Below, piece after piece: positions 10,459 through 18,553 of a stretch of 64,000 nucleotides of DNA. The stretch spans positions 558,001-622,000 of the forward strand of contig NZ_CP014163.1 of NCBI RefSeq assembly GCF_001543245.1. The letters are read 5' to 3'. Position 1 is the stretch's first letter, and each line of letters starts with the position of its first letter. Under the pieces are notes generated by a model. It did no database searches. It was not told the origin of the DNA and was given only the letters and a program-made list of their open reading frames with translations. The position numbers and the translations under genes are program-made. Source of the DNA: Aerococcus urinaehominis (GTDB lineage: Bacteria > Bacillota > Bacilli > Lactobacillales > Aerococcaceae).

Positions 10459-11097
10459 ATGTTAAGCGATGACTGCGCCCGCTATGTCTTGCGGGAAATC
10501 ATGTCCCTATATCCCAATGCCCAGACAATCTTAAAATACCATAATACCTATGAACTCCTTGTCGCCGTGATGCTCAGTGCTCAAACCACTGACATTGCTG
10601 TAAACAAGGTCACACCCGCTCTATTCCAGCGTTTTCCTACGCCTTACGCGGCCGCCCAAGCCTCAGCTGAAGAAATCGAGCCCTATCTCAAGAGCATTGG
10701 CCTCTATCGCAACAAGGCCAAGTACATGTATGAAATAAGCTGCCAGTTGGTCGACCGCTTCGCTGGTCAAGTCCCAAACCAGCGTAAGGACCTAGAATCT
10801 TTATCCGGTGTGGGACGTAAAACTGCTAGTGTCGTGCTTAGTGTGGCCTTTAAAGAGCCAGCCTTTCCAGTTGATACCCATATTAGCCGGGTCTGCAAGC
10901 ACCACAAGATCGTTCCAGCCAAGGCCACTGTCCGCCAGGTTGAAGACCGGGTAGTCAGTCTATTGGACCCCGAAGAACTTCATCAGGCCCACCACGCCCT
11001 AATTTTCTTTGGCCGCGAAGTTTGCCACCCTCGCAATCCAGAATGCCATAAATATCCTGAACTCTATCAATGCCAAGAAGAAATCCCTGATAAGTAA
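10459..11097 (+). CDS. nth: Endonuclease III (base-excision repair glycosylase/AP lyase) with altered Fe-S site
   Basis: Removes oxidised pyrimidines and nicks abasic sites. 212 residues with the helix-hairpin-helix 'SLSGVGRKTASVVLS' containing the catalytic Lys121 and the catalytic Asp139 in PVDTHISRV. The C-terminal cluster loop normally has four Cys spaced C-x6-C-x2-C-x5-C. Here the positions are Cys189, Cys196, Tyr199, Cys205: the third ligand codon is TAT (11053-11055), one base away from TGT. So either a three-Cys cluster or a cluster-free enzyme is implied. Ribosome site AAAGGA; monocistronic, plus strand, with a bidirectional terminator. Confidence 0.95.
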   Translation: MLSDDCARYVLREIMSLYPNAQTILKYHNTYELLVAVMLSAQTTDIAVNKVTPALFQRFPTPYAAAQASAEEIEPYLKSIGLYRNKAKYMYEISCQLVDRFAGQVPNQRKDLESLSGVGRKTASVVLSVAFKEPAFPVDTHISRVCKHHKIVPAKATVRQVEDRVVSLLDPEELHQAHHALIFFGREVCHPRNPECHKYPELYQCQEEIPDK

Positions 11098-11100
11098 AAA

Positions 11101-11130
11101 AATCCCCAGCCATTGTATCGGCTGGGGATT
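11101..11130. terminator. Bidirectional terminator between nth and the TSUP permease gene
   Basis: Perfect 11-bp arms AATCCCCAGCC/GGCTGGGGATT around an 8-base loop, with TTTT on the plus side and TTTTTT on the minus side. Confidence 0.92.
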
Positions 11131-11148
11131 TTTCCTTCAACTAAGCGC

Positions 11149-11928
11149 TTAACTAAAGAGCATGAAACCATTATAAACATTAATCGCACAAACTAAAATA
11201 ATGATAGCCCGGAAAACCAGGTTAATTTTATCATCGGCCATAACTCTACTCAACTTGGCGCCTAGGAAGCCACCGCAAACACCAGCGACAATGATATAAG
11301 GCATTAGGCCCATATCATAGCGATCAAAGCCAGTTGTTAAAGCAATGGTGATGATCTTTGATAATTGTGAAAAGAAAATCGTACAAATGGAATAAACAGT
11401 AGCTGGTTTAATCGGCATCGCAAAGAGCAACATCAATAGCGACACATTAATCGGCCCACCGCCGATGCCTAGTAAACTAGCCAAGAAACCTAAGAAAAGG
11501 CCGGCCCCGGCAAACCATTCCTTACCGGCTAATTGAAAGCTAGGCAGGTCAAAACGGTTATAGACATAAGCAAAAATTAAGGTAATAACAGTTAAAACGA
11601 TTTGCGTTAATTGTACAGTATCGCCGTTATAGCGGTTGAGGATCATCTCAAAGACAGAGTTACCTAAAATCCCTCCGGCAACAGACCCCGCTGATAGCCA
11701 ACCAGCGTTTCCCCAGTTAATATCGACGCCTTGCTTAGACTGTCGGTAGGTAGAAACTAGAGACATAGCAAAGACTGCCACAGTCGAATAAAATGACACC
11801 TGCTCAACTGGATCCAGTCCGATTAAATCCAAGACCGGTTTGATAATCACGCCCCCACCCATACCGGAGATAGCCCCCACTGAATTAGCGAGAATAATAA
11901 CAACAAAATAGAGAAGACCTTTTAACAT
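11149..11928 (-). CDS. TSUP (TauE/SafE) family sulfite/organosulfur exporter-type permease
   Basis: 259-residue polytopic membrane protein with about eight helices in two related halves. Each half opens with the TSUP glycine-rich motif: 'AISGMGGGVIIKPVLD' near residue 20 and 'SLLGIGGGPINVSLLM' near residue 155. Such proteins move sulfite, sulfonates or other small anions; the substrate is not predictable. The frame extends to 11961, but the ATG at 11928 follows an AAGGAAGGTG site, so I use it. Single gene between the nth terminator and the rplS terminator. Confidence 0.88.
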   Translation of the reverse strand: MLKGLLYFVVIILANSVGAISGMGGGVIIKPVLDLIGLDPVEQVSFYSTVAVFAMSLVSTYRQSKQGVDINWGNAGWLSAGSVAGGILGNSVFEMILNRYNGDTVQLTQIVLTVITLIFAYVYNRFDLPSFQLAGKEWFAGAGLFLGFLASLLGIGGGPINVSLLMLLFAMPIKPATVYSICTIFFSQLSKIITIALTTGFDRYDMGLMPYIIVAGVCGGFLGAKLSRVMADDKINLVFRAIIILVCAINVYNGFMLFS

Positions 11929-11975
11929 CCCGTCACCTTCCTTTATTTCCTTTACAGCCATGATAACAAATAAAA

Positions 11976-12000
11976 AGGACCAGAAGAAGTTTCTGGTCCT
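11976..12000 (-). terminator. Terminator of rplS
   Basis: Perfect 10-bp arms AGGACCAGAA/TTCTGGTCCT with a 5-base loop, followed on the minus strand by TTTTTATTTG. Confidence 0.9.
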
Positions 12001-12033
12001 AATTTCTGAATGGTCAAGTCTAGTAGAGACTGA

Positions 12034-12384
12034 CTATTTGCGGCGACGCTCAGCGATACGAGCAGCCTTACCACGACGATCGCGTAAGTAGTAAAGTTTC
12101 GCACGACGCACTTTACCTTGACGCATTACTTCGATTTTTTCAACACGTGGTGTATGTACTGGGAAAGTACGCTCAACACCGATACCACTTGACATTTTAC
12201 GCACTGTATAAGTTTCGCTGATGCCATGGCCTTGGCGTTTGATAACAACACCTTCAAATAACTGGATACGCTCACGGGTACCCTCTACAACTTTTGCATG
12301 CACACGAACAGTGTCACCAGGACGGAAGTCAGGGATATCTGTACGTAGTTGCTCTTGAGTGATTGCTTCGATTAATTTACTCAT
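12034..12384 (-). CDS. rplS: 50S ribosomal protein L19
   Basis: 116-residue L19, located at the 30S-50S interface. Recognised by '[20 protein letters not shown]' near the start, [12 protein letters not shown], and the basic '[20 protein letters not shown]' tail. The ATG at 12384 has GGAAGGAG 7 bases upstream, so I prefer it over the open extension to 12405. It follows trmD by about 150 bases and has its own promoter-like sequence there, so it can be expressed apart from rimM-trmD. Terminator directly downstream. Confidence 0.98.
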   Translation of the reverse strand: MSKLIEAITQEQLRTDIPDFRPGDTVRVHAKVVEGTRERIQLFEGVVIKRQGHGISETYTVRKMSSGIGVERTFPVHTPRVEKIEVMRQGKVRRAKLYYLRDRRGKAARIAERRRK

Positions 12385-12469
12385 GATTTTTTCTCCTTCC
12401 AACAAATATTCATATGACCAAGGTCAAAGCGGAATACCGTTTATTTAAGGCTAAAAAGCCTACCGAAAT

Positions 12470-12498
12470 ATAATAACAAATTAGCTGGTACTTGTAAA
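12470..12498 (-). promoter_or_regulatory. Candidate rplS promoter and leader start
   Basis: Minus-strand TTTACA (12493-12498), 17-base spacer, TATTAT (12470-12475). The resulting leader of about 75 bases has a small hairpin (GGCTTTTTAGCC). An L19 autoregulatory leader is known in Bacillales; whether this is one is an open inference. Confidence 0.5.
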
Positions 12499-12534
12499 GG
12501 TCTTTTTTAATTTTTTTACCATTCAACTAGCTAG

Positions 12535-13278
12535 TTATTCAGTTTGATCAGCAGCCTGAAATTCAGCCAACCATGCTTGCTCCTGGTCACTAAGCGCATA
12601 ATTTTCTAAGAGGTCCGGTCGCCGCTGGTAGGTACGACGCAAGGATTCCTTGGCCTGCCATTGGGCCACCTTGGCGTGGTCACCACTTAATAAAATATCA
12701 GGCACAGTCCAACCATTATAGTCCCGAGGCCGCGTATACTGCGGGTGTTCTAATAATCCCGTTGAGAAAGAATCACCTACTGCTGATTCAGCATTACCCA
12801 AAGCGTTTTCCTTCAGTCTAACCACAGCATCAGCCACCACCATCGCCCCTAACTCGCCGCCGGTCAAAACGTAGTCGCCAATTGAAATTTCATCCGTAAT
12901 CAAATTGCGGATACGGTCATCATAACCTTCATAATGGCCACAGATAAAGATTAAATGGTCCTCCCGGGCTAATTCTTCTGCCTTAGCTTGGTTGAAAGTC
13001 GGCCCAGCTGGATCCATCAAAATGACCCGTGCCTGGCTATCAGGCATTTGCGCACGCAAGTGGGCTAGACTCTTATGAATTGGTTCTACCTGGAGCAACA
13101 TACCAGCCCCACCACCATAAGGATAATCATCAACATGGCCGTGCTTATTAGTCGCATGTTGGCGAAAATCATAGGTATTAATAGAGACCAACCCCTTAGC
13201 TTGGGCCTTGCCTAAAATTGAACTGGTCATCGGACCCGTAAACATATCGGGAAAGAGGGTTAAAAAATCAATTCTCAT
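12535..13278 (-). CDS. trmD: tRNA (guanine-N1-)-methyltransferase
   Basis: SAM-dependent enzyme of the SPOUT (trefoil knot) class that makes m1G37 and so prevents frameshifting. 247 residues. Motifs: '[17 protein letters not shown]' (about 50-66), '[15 protein letters not shown]' (about 107-121) and '[17 protein letters not shown]' (about 125-141), the last two forming the knot that holds SAM. The C-terminal domain with '[22 protein letters not shown]' reads the anticodon loop. Its ATG shares a base with the rimM stop (TAATG), so it is coupled to rimM. Confidence 0.98.
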   Translation of the reverse strand: MRIDFLTLFPDMFTGPMTSSILGKAQAKGLVSINTYDFRQHATNKHGHVDDYPYGGGAGMLLQVEPIHKSLAHLRAQMPDSQARVILMDPAGPTFNQAKAEELAREDHLIFICGHYEGYDDRIRNLITDEISIGDYVLTGGELGAMVVADAVVRLKENALGNAESAVGDSFSTGLLEHPQYTRPRDYNGWTVPDILLSGDHAKVAQWQAKESLRRTYQRRPDLLENYALSDQEQAWLAEFQAADQTE

Positions 13279-13790
13279 TAGTCGATCAGTCCTTCCATCA
13301 CTTCAATGGTTACCCGCCCCTGGTCTAGGTCAATATCTTTAACAACATCCGCAATATAAGGAATTAGGATATCGCGACCAGGGCCCTTTCTTTGGACATG
13401 CCAAACATCGTTAGGACCTAAGGCCGTAATTTCGCGAATTTTGCCAAGCTGGTCCCCCTCAAGGGTGTAAACATCCAGACCAATAATTTCATGGTAGTAA
13501 TATTCATTTTCTGCTAGCTCGGCTTGGTGCTCACCAGCTACAGAGAGAATCGCGCCCTTAAACCGCTCAACATCATTAATGGAATCCAGGCCGGCAAAAT
13601 GAAGAATATTAAAATTTTTATGGCGGCGGTGGCCGTCAACTGTTACCTTAACAGGACCCGATTCAAGCTCAACGACCAATTCTGACCCTAAAGCAAAACG
13701 CTGGTCGGGAAAGTCCGTCGAGGCAATTACCCGGACCTCCCCCTTAAGGGCATGGGTGTTAACAATTTTTCCAACTTTATATAATTCCAT
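13278..13790 (-). CDS. rimM: 16S rRNA processing protein RimM
   Basis: Assembly factor for the 30S head that binds S19. 170 residues: N-terminal RimM barrel with '[18 protein letters not shown]' (about 3-20) and a C-terminal PRC-barrel (about 95-165) with '[20 protein letters not shown]'. The ATG at 13790 has AAAGGAG 7 bases before it; the ribosome site overlaps the end of the AEC transporter gene, which lies 11 bases upstream, so both are likely on one mRNA. Confidence 0.97.
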   Translation of the reverse strand: MELYKVGKIVNTHALKGEVRVIASTDFPDQRFALGSELVVELESGPVKVTVDGHRRHKNFNILHFAGLDSINDVERFKGAILSVAGEHQAELAENEYYYHEIIGLDVYTLEGDQLGKIREITALGPNDVWHVQRKGPGRDILIPYIADVVKDIDLDQGRVTIEVMEGLID

Positions 13791-13801
13791 CAAAAGCTCC
13801 T

Positions 13802-14716
13802 TTACGAAAATAAAATAAACAAAGATGACATAATAACAATTGAAATTAAAATACTTAGTGAATTGACAGCTGCAGATAATTGAAAATCACTCTTAAGTAG
13901 GCGGGTGAAGGTCGGGTTCATGCCAGCAACTGGCGCAAAGCTCAAAATAAAGAGGGCCTGACGCACAGCTTGGTCAAAGGGTAGCAACAAGTAAAGAGCC
14001 AAGCCCCAAACTAAAGCTAAGCTATACCGCAGGCCTAGTGATTTAACTAAGAGCGGCAGATTATCCTTGGGTAAAAAGATATTTAAGGCGACCCCAATCA
14101 TCATCATGGATAAAAAAGTATTAGCAGCAGCTGGCAACTGGGCTAAATCAACGATAAAACGAGGCAAGCGCCAGGAGGCTAGACCGCAAATAATCATTAC
14201 CATATAAACGACGACAGTTGGTGACTTAAGGATTGTTCTAAATAAGTCAGTAAAACTAAACTGGCCCGCTTGGCCCTGACGCTGGCGAGCAAAGGCATAG
14301 TTACCGCCCATCACCATCAAACTTGATCCGGCATCATAGAGAGAAACGGCCAGAATCGGCAGGCCGTCGAGAAAATAGGCAATAAAAGGCAGGGCAAAAT
14401 TGCCAATATTATAACCATTCACATTAATCATCATAAAAGCTTGCTCTTCTCGATTACGGCCCAGCCAGCTAGCAGCTAGGAGGAAGATAAAATTAGCCAG
14501 CATACCTAGCAAACTAATAACTAGCAAATCAGAACCAAAGCTGAGGCCATCTAATTTGACTAAGACAGCTGCTGGCAGGCTAATATACATGACAATTTTA
14601 GAAATGGCATCAAAATCACGTTCTCTATTTAAAAGGTCCAGCTGGGTCAACAGATTAGCCAAGGCAATAATGGCAAGCAAAATAAGGACATGGTATAGGG
14701 TTGCTAGCACAAGCAT
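13802..14716 (-). CDS. AEC-family transporter (auxin efflux carrier-like permease)
   Basis: About 304 residues, ten predicted hydrophobic helices in two inverted groups of five separated by a charged loop (about 145-160), as in AEC/BART permeases; conserved features include 'NVNGYNIGNFALPF' near residue 100 and 'SFAPVAGMNPTF' near 270. Substrate unknown; malate and auxin-like acids occur in the family. The ATG at 14716 lies only one base after AGGAGG. A GTG two codons further in (14710) has ideal 7-base spacing and may be the true start. The gene is inserted between khpA and rimM, an unusual neighbour for ribosome maturation genes. Confidence 0.85.
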   Translation of the reverse strand: MLVLATLYHVLILLAIIALANLLTQLDLLNRERDFDAISKIVMYISLPAAVLVKLDGLSFGSDLLVISLLGMLANFIFLLAASWLGRNREEQAFMMINVNGYNIGNFALPFIAYFLDGLPILAVSLYDAGSSLMVMGGNYAFARQRQGQAGQFSFTDLFRTILKSPTVVVYMVMIICGLASWRLPRFIVDLAQLPAAANTFLSMMMIGVALNIFLPKDNLPLLVKSLGLRYSLALVWGLALYLLLPFDQAVRQALFILSFAPVAGMNPTFTRLLKSDFQLSAAVNSLSILISIVIMSSLFILFS

Positions 14717-14860
14717 TCCTCCTTTTATCTAGGTTGGCTTCAAGTCTATTGTAACGATTATCTGATTAAAAAAGAAGCGCAAGACTTGTCTTAAACTAAA
14801 ATCAGAATATTCATTTAGAGATAGTATATATAAAGGTCTAAATCCATATAGATAAAATTA

Positions 14861-14887
14861 AAAGGCTGGGACCTAGTCCCAGCCTTT
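14861..14887 (-). terminator. Terminator of rpsP-khpA
   Basis: Arms AAAGGCTGGGAC/GTCCCAGCCTTT with a very short loop, then TTTTAATTTT on the minus strand. It separates rpsP-khpA from the AEC-rimM-trmD unit. Confidence 0.85.
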
Positions 14888-14897
14888 ATTCATAACC

Positions 14898-15143
14898 TTA
14901 GCTATGCTTATCAATAATAAGACGAATCCGGCGGCCATTCTCAGCCCGGATTGAATAAATAATTGTCCGGATTGCATTAATAACCCGACCGTTTCTGCCA
15001 ATCACCCGGCCCATGTCATCAGGATGGACAAGCAAATGGTACTCAAGAAAATCATCACTATCTTGAATATTGAGTGTCAAATCCTCTGGATGGTCAACCA
15101 GTGGTTGGACGATAGTTAATAGTAATTCGTCAATATTAGGCAT
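14898..15143 (-). CDS. khpA: KH-domain RNA-binding protein KhpA (YlqC)
   Basis: 81-residue single type-II KH protein that forms a dimer or a KhpA/KhpB complex affecting RNA levels and cell division in streptococci and relatives. The RNA-gripping GxxG loop is in 'DDMGRVIGRNGRVINAIRTI' (about 45-64). The ATG at 15143 follows AAGGG by 8 bases and gives the standard family length; a GTG at 15152 is possible but too close to the ribosome site. It follows rpsP by about 11 bases, the conserved rpsP-ylqC pair. Confidence 0.95.
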   Translation of the reverse strand: MPNIDELLLTIVQPLVDHPEDLTLNIQDSDDFLEYHLLVHPDDMGRVIGRNGRVINAIRTIIYSIRAENGRRIRLIIDKHS

Positions 15144-15154
15144 ATAGGTCACCC

Positions 15155-15427
15155 TTATTTAGCTTGTTTAGACTCGTGGAAAGCTTTCATGATGCCTTGA
15201 CGAGACAAGATGTTACGCACGGTATCAGTTGGTTGCGCACCGTCTTTTAACCATTTTAAAGCTAATTCTTCATCGATTACAACTTCAGCTGGCTCAGCAA
15301 CTGGGTTGTAAGTACCAATTTTTTCGATGATACGGCCATCACGAGGTGCCCGCGCGTCTGCTGCTACAATACGGTAGAATGGGTTACGTTTAGAGCCCAT
15401 ACGTTTTAAACGAAGTTTTACTGCCAT
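15155..15427 (-). CDS. rpsP: 30S ribosomal protein S16
   Basis: 90-residue S16, an early 30S assembly protein. Starts with the hallmark '[19 protein letters not shown]' and continues with [12 protein letters not shown] and '[19 protein letters not shown]'. Ribosome site AGGAGG. First gene of a two-gene unit with khpA, with its own strong promoter, rather than being driven from ffh. Confidence 0.99.
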   Translation of the reverse strand: MAVKLRLKRMGSKRNPFYRIVAADARAPRDGRIIEKIGTYNPVAEPAEVVIDEELALKWLKDGAQPTDTVRNILSRQGIMKAFHESKQAK

Positions 15428-15475
15428 GAGTTTAATTCCTCCTAAATTTCATTTTTCTAATACTCACATTTGTAT

Positions 15476-15504
15476 ACTATAACAAGTTTAACTTATCCCG
15501 TCAA
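15476..15504 (-). promoter_or_regulatory. Promoter of rpsP-khpA
   Basis: Minus-strand TTGACG (15499-15504), 17-base spacer, TATAGT (15476-15481), about 50 bases upstream of rpsP: near-consensus. Confidence 0.78.
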
Positions 15505-15521
15505 GTATTTTTTCTTTACAC

Positions 15522-16589
15522 TCAATATTTCGCCCGGCCCCTGGTAAAAATATTAATAAAGCTAAAGATAAAGAGGCCGACGACACCGATTAGGTAGGCA
15601 ACCAAACCGCGACTCGCATTGGCCAAACTAATACCAGCAAAAGTTTGGTAGAGATTTGCTGGGACATACTGACCCAACTGGTTTAAAACCACAGATAAGA
15701 GGCCGACGAATATGACAATACCTAGTAGGTTTAAAAAGTTCACTAAAAAATTAGTTTTTCTCAGACCCAGCCAGGTACACACCAGGCTGAGTAGTGGCCA
15801 AACAACCACTAGACTAGCCGATAATCTTAGCAGGCTAGCCAGTACACCCAAACCAGCTGATAGACTAGTACTGGCCACTAGACCAGTTAGGAGCGCTTGG
15901 TCTATATAGTTAGCTGGCAATAAAATTAAGCCACGGAGACTAAAGTCACCAATAAATTGACCAGCTAGCACGCCATAAAGGTTAATAGCAGCCAATATAG
16001 TTAACAGTCCTTTCAAAAAGAAGTTGCCTTTAGCCCGCCTTGGCTTGGCTGGCTGGTAGACTGACTTCACTGCCGGACCACTAACTCGCTCCCTACTTTG
16101 ACGCCGAACCTTAGGCCAAGTCGGCAAAGGAATACGGCTCATAATTTCTTGGTTGAGGGCAGTATTTTGCCCTTCATTATTAACTGCCACAACATAAATG
16201 ATAATCAAGCCGATGATCAAGGCCACAATCCCTAGCCAGGTAGACAAGAGGGCACAGAGAAAAATCATCAAGTAAACAATATGGACAAAGGCCAAGTTAT
16301 TTTTAATATAGTTGAAAAAATAATGACCATTCTCTTGGTTGAAGCGGTAAGAGCTTGTCTCATTGTTAGCAGCAGTGGTTTGCTTAGTAGGCTGACTTTT
16401 ATGATGACGGCGGCTCATCCGTGTCTGCCCCGCCACCTCTTCTGGCTGGCTTGGTTCAAAATCAACCGGAATCGTTGGGTCAGTCTGGTCCACTTCAGTA
16501 GCTGTAATTTGATAGCCACAATAAGGACAGCTCGTCACCTGAGGACTTAAGGGCTGACCACATTGGGGACAAAAAATAGTTTTAGTCAT
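15522..16589 (-). CDS. Zinc-ribbon multi-pass membrane protein of unknown function
   Basis: 355 residues. The first 25 form a zinc ribbon, FCPQCGQPL...SCPYCGY (two CxxC knuckles). Then a hydrophilic linker rich in Thr, Gln and Asn (about 30-88), two close membrane helices (about 98-135), another basic linker, and four hydrophobic segments (about 195-350). No family name is assignable beyond zinc-ribbon membrane protein. Start chosen by the GGGGG-containing site. It lies 20 bases downstream of ffh on the same strand, so it probably shares the ylxM-ffh transcript; a role at the membrane targeting step is only a guess from position. Confidence 0.8.
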   Translation of the reverse strand: MTKTIFCPQCGQPLSPQVTSCPYCGYQITATEVDQTDPTIPVDFEPSQPEEVAGQTRMSRRHHKSQPTKQTTAANNETSSYRFNQENGHYFFNYIKNNLAFVHIVYLMIFLCALLSTWLGIVALIIGLIIIYVVAVNNEGQNTALNQEIMSRIPLPTWPKVRRQSRERVSGPAVKSVYQPAKPRRAKGNFFLKGLLTILAAINLYGVLAGQFIGDFSLRGLILLPANYIDQALLTGLVASTSLSAGLGVLASLLRLSASLVVVWPLLSLVCTWLGLRKTNFLVNFLNLLGIVIFVGLLSVVLNQLGQYVPANLYQTFAGISLANASRGLVAYLIGVVGLFIFSFINIFTRGRAKY

Positions 16590-16608
16590 CCAACCCCCTA
16601 CTTTCTAA

Positions 16609-18057
16609 TTATTTTTTGCGGCCACCACGACGGCGGGCCTTCTTCATTTGCCGGGCTAGTTTTTGGGCCTGGATTTGGTCACGCTTGTTACCAGGCATTT
16701 GACCACCCCGCATGCCACCACCCATACCACCAAACATGTTGCCTAAGCCGCCCAGGTTACCATTAGTTAAGTTAGACATCATTTCCCGGGTCTGGTTAAA
16801 TTGCTTGATTAAACGATTAACCTCTTGGATTGAAGTTGCAGACCCCTTGGCAATCCGTTTGCGACGAGACTGGTTAATCTCATCTGGATTTTCCCTTTCA
16901 TAATTAGTCATCGATTGAATAATGGCTTTAACACGAGCTGTTTCCTTAGGGTCAACCTTTAATTGATCCAAACCAGGCAACTTATTCATACCAGGAATCA
17001 ACTTAATTAAATCTTCCAAAGGCCCCATCTTGTTCATTTGATCCATTTGTTTGAGGAAGTCATTGAAGTCAAAGGTATTGGCTCGCATTTTCTCTGCGAC
17101 GCGCTCAGCTTCCTGCTCATCAAATTCAGCATGGGCTTTTTCAATCAGTGTCAGCATGTCCCCCATACCTAGAATGCGGTTAGCCATCCGGTCTGGGTAG
17201 AAAATTTCAATATCGGCTAATTTTTCTCCAGTACCGGTAAACTTAATCGGTTTACCAGTAATAGAAACGATGGATAAGGCTGCCCCGCCCCGGGAGTCCC
17301 CATCAAGCTTGGTCACCACTACCCCGCTAATACTCAAATCTTCATCGAAGGCCTTGGCGACATTAGCTGCCTCCTGGCCTGTCATGGCATCAACTGTCAG
17401 TATAATTTCATCAGGTTGAACAGTGGCCTTGATATTTTTAAGCTCATCCATCAAGGCTTGATCGATTTGTAGACGTCCAGCCGTATCAATAAAGACTAAA
17501 TCATAACCGTGCGCTTTGGCATAGGCTAAACCTTCTTGGGCAATATCGACCGGATTGGCCTCAGTCCCCCGATCAAAGACATCGAGTTTGAGCTGATTAC
17601 CAATCGTTTTTAGCTGGTCAATCGCAGCTGGCCGGTAAACATCGCCAGCTACCAAGAGCGGTTTCTTGCTATCCTTATCCCGCAAATAATTGGCTAATTT
17701 ACCAGTGGTCGTGGTTTTACCAGCACCTTGCAAACCAACCATCATAATCACAGTTGGGCCCTGATCATTGTAAGCAATGCCGACCTGGTCGCCCCCCATT
17801 AGATCAGTTAATTCTTCATTAACAATTTTAATCACTTGTTGGGCTGGTGATAGGGAGGCTAAGACCTCAGCATTTAAAGCCCGGTCATTAACCCGGCGAA
17901 CAAAATCCTTGACCACCTTAAAATTAACATCTGCTTCTAATAGAGCTAGGCGGACTTCCCGCATCATCTCTTTGAGGTCAGCTTCACTAATCTTGCCTTT
18001 TTTACCCATTTTTTCAACCGCGCCCTGGAGGCGGTCAGATAAACTCTCAAAAGCCAT
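16609..18057 (-). CDS. ffh: Signal recognition particle protein Ffh
   Basis: GTPase that binds 4.5S RNA and signal sequences and delivers ribosomes to FtsY. 482 residues: helical N domain, G domain with GLQGAGKTTTTGKLA (about 107), GDVYRPAAIDQL (about 136), FIDTAGRLQID and TKLDGDSRGGAAL, then the Met-rich M domain (about 300-482). The M domain ends in a Gly/Met-rich stretch and the basic tail QMKKARRRGGRKK. ATG preceded by AAGGAG. ylxM lies 11 bases upstream, the standard pair. The usual upstream neighbour ftsY is about 9.5 kb away, separated by surface-protein genes and birA. Confidence 0.98.
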   Translation of the reverse strand: MAFESLSDRLQGAVEKMGKKGKISEADLKEMMREVRLALLEADVNFKVVKDFVRRVNDRALNAEVLASLSPAQQVIKIVNEELTDLMGGDQVGIAYNDQGPTVIMMVGLQGAGKTTTTGKLANYLRDKDSKKPLLVAGDVYRPAAIDQLKTIGNQLKLDVFDRGTEANPVDIAQEGLAYAKAHGYDLVFIDTAGRLQIDQALMDELKNIKATVQPDEIILTVDAMTGQEAANVAKAFDEDLSISGVVVTKLDGDSRGGAALSIVSITGKPIKFTGTGEKLADIEIFYPDRMANRILGMGDMLTLIEKAHAEFDEQEAERVAEKMRANTFDFNDFLKQMDQMNKMGPLEDLIKLIPGMNKLPGLDQLKVDPKETARVKAIIQSMTNYERENPDEINQSRRKRIAKGSATSIQEVNRLIKQFNQTREMMSNLTNGNLGGLGNMFGGMGGGMRGGQMPGNKRDQIQAQKLARQMKKARRRGGRKK

Positions 18058-18068
18058 TCTATCTCTCC

Positions 18069-18401
18069 TTAATTATCCAAATTAATCAATTGCTCCAGGA
18101 GTTCCCTCAGTTCGGGATCTGGATGCTGGTCGCTATAATGCTTTAAACAATCAATAATAGCCAGGCGTTGGTAGTAACTTTTGGCCAGGCCTAGCTTGTC
18201 CTCGTACTTCAGTAAGGTCTTTTCTGTTCTTTGAATATTATCATAGACAGCTTGACGGCTGACCGCAAAATGATCAGCAATCTCTCCTAGCGAGTAATCA
18301 TGACGAAAATAGAGGTCTAAGTAATCCCGCTGCTTATTGGTCAGCAAGGGCGCATAGAAGTCAAATAGCATATTTACTTCATTCGTTTTATTTAACTCCA
18401 T
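18069..18401 (-). CDS. ylxM: YlxM-family DNA-binding protein
   Basis: 110-residue helix-turn-helix protein (UPF0122) that is almost always encoded just before ffh and is reported to influence SRP function. Conserved '[20 protein letters not shown]' (about 13-32) and the sigma-like HTH '[20 protein letters not shown]' (about 36-55). AGGAGG 6 bases before the ATG. A TTGACA lies about 50 bases upstream, but no good -10 partner. Confidence 0.93.
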   Translation of the reverse strand: MELNKTNEVNMLFDFYAPLLTNKQRDYLDLYFRHDYSLGEIADHFAVSRQAVYDNIQRTEKTLLKYEDKLGLAKSYYQRLAIIDCLKHYSDQHPDPELRELLEQLINLDN

Positions 18402-18553
18402 CTTGGCCTCCTATTGTCAAGTTCATTTCCTTTACAACTCCTTAGCTTACCGAAGTCCCCGGCTATTGTCAAACACTTACTTGACTACCCTTTTCACTTT
18501 TCGACAGTTATAATAGATGAAACAGTCTAAGTAAATATTTGAGGGGGATTTTT

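Noticed and set aside
18412-18515. BirA operator or consensus promoter before birA
   Set aside because: TATAAT is present but the nearest TTGACT is 22 bases away, and no GTTAAC-type palindrome of a biotin operator is seen; a direct repeat CTATTGTCAA at 18411 and 18463 is too short to interpret.
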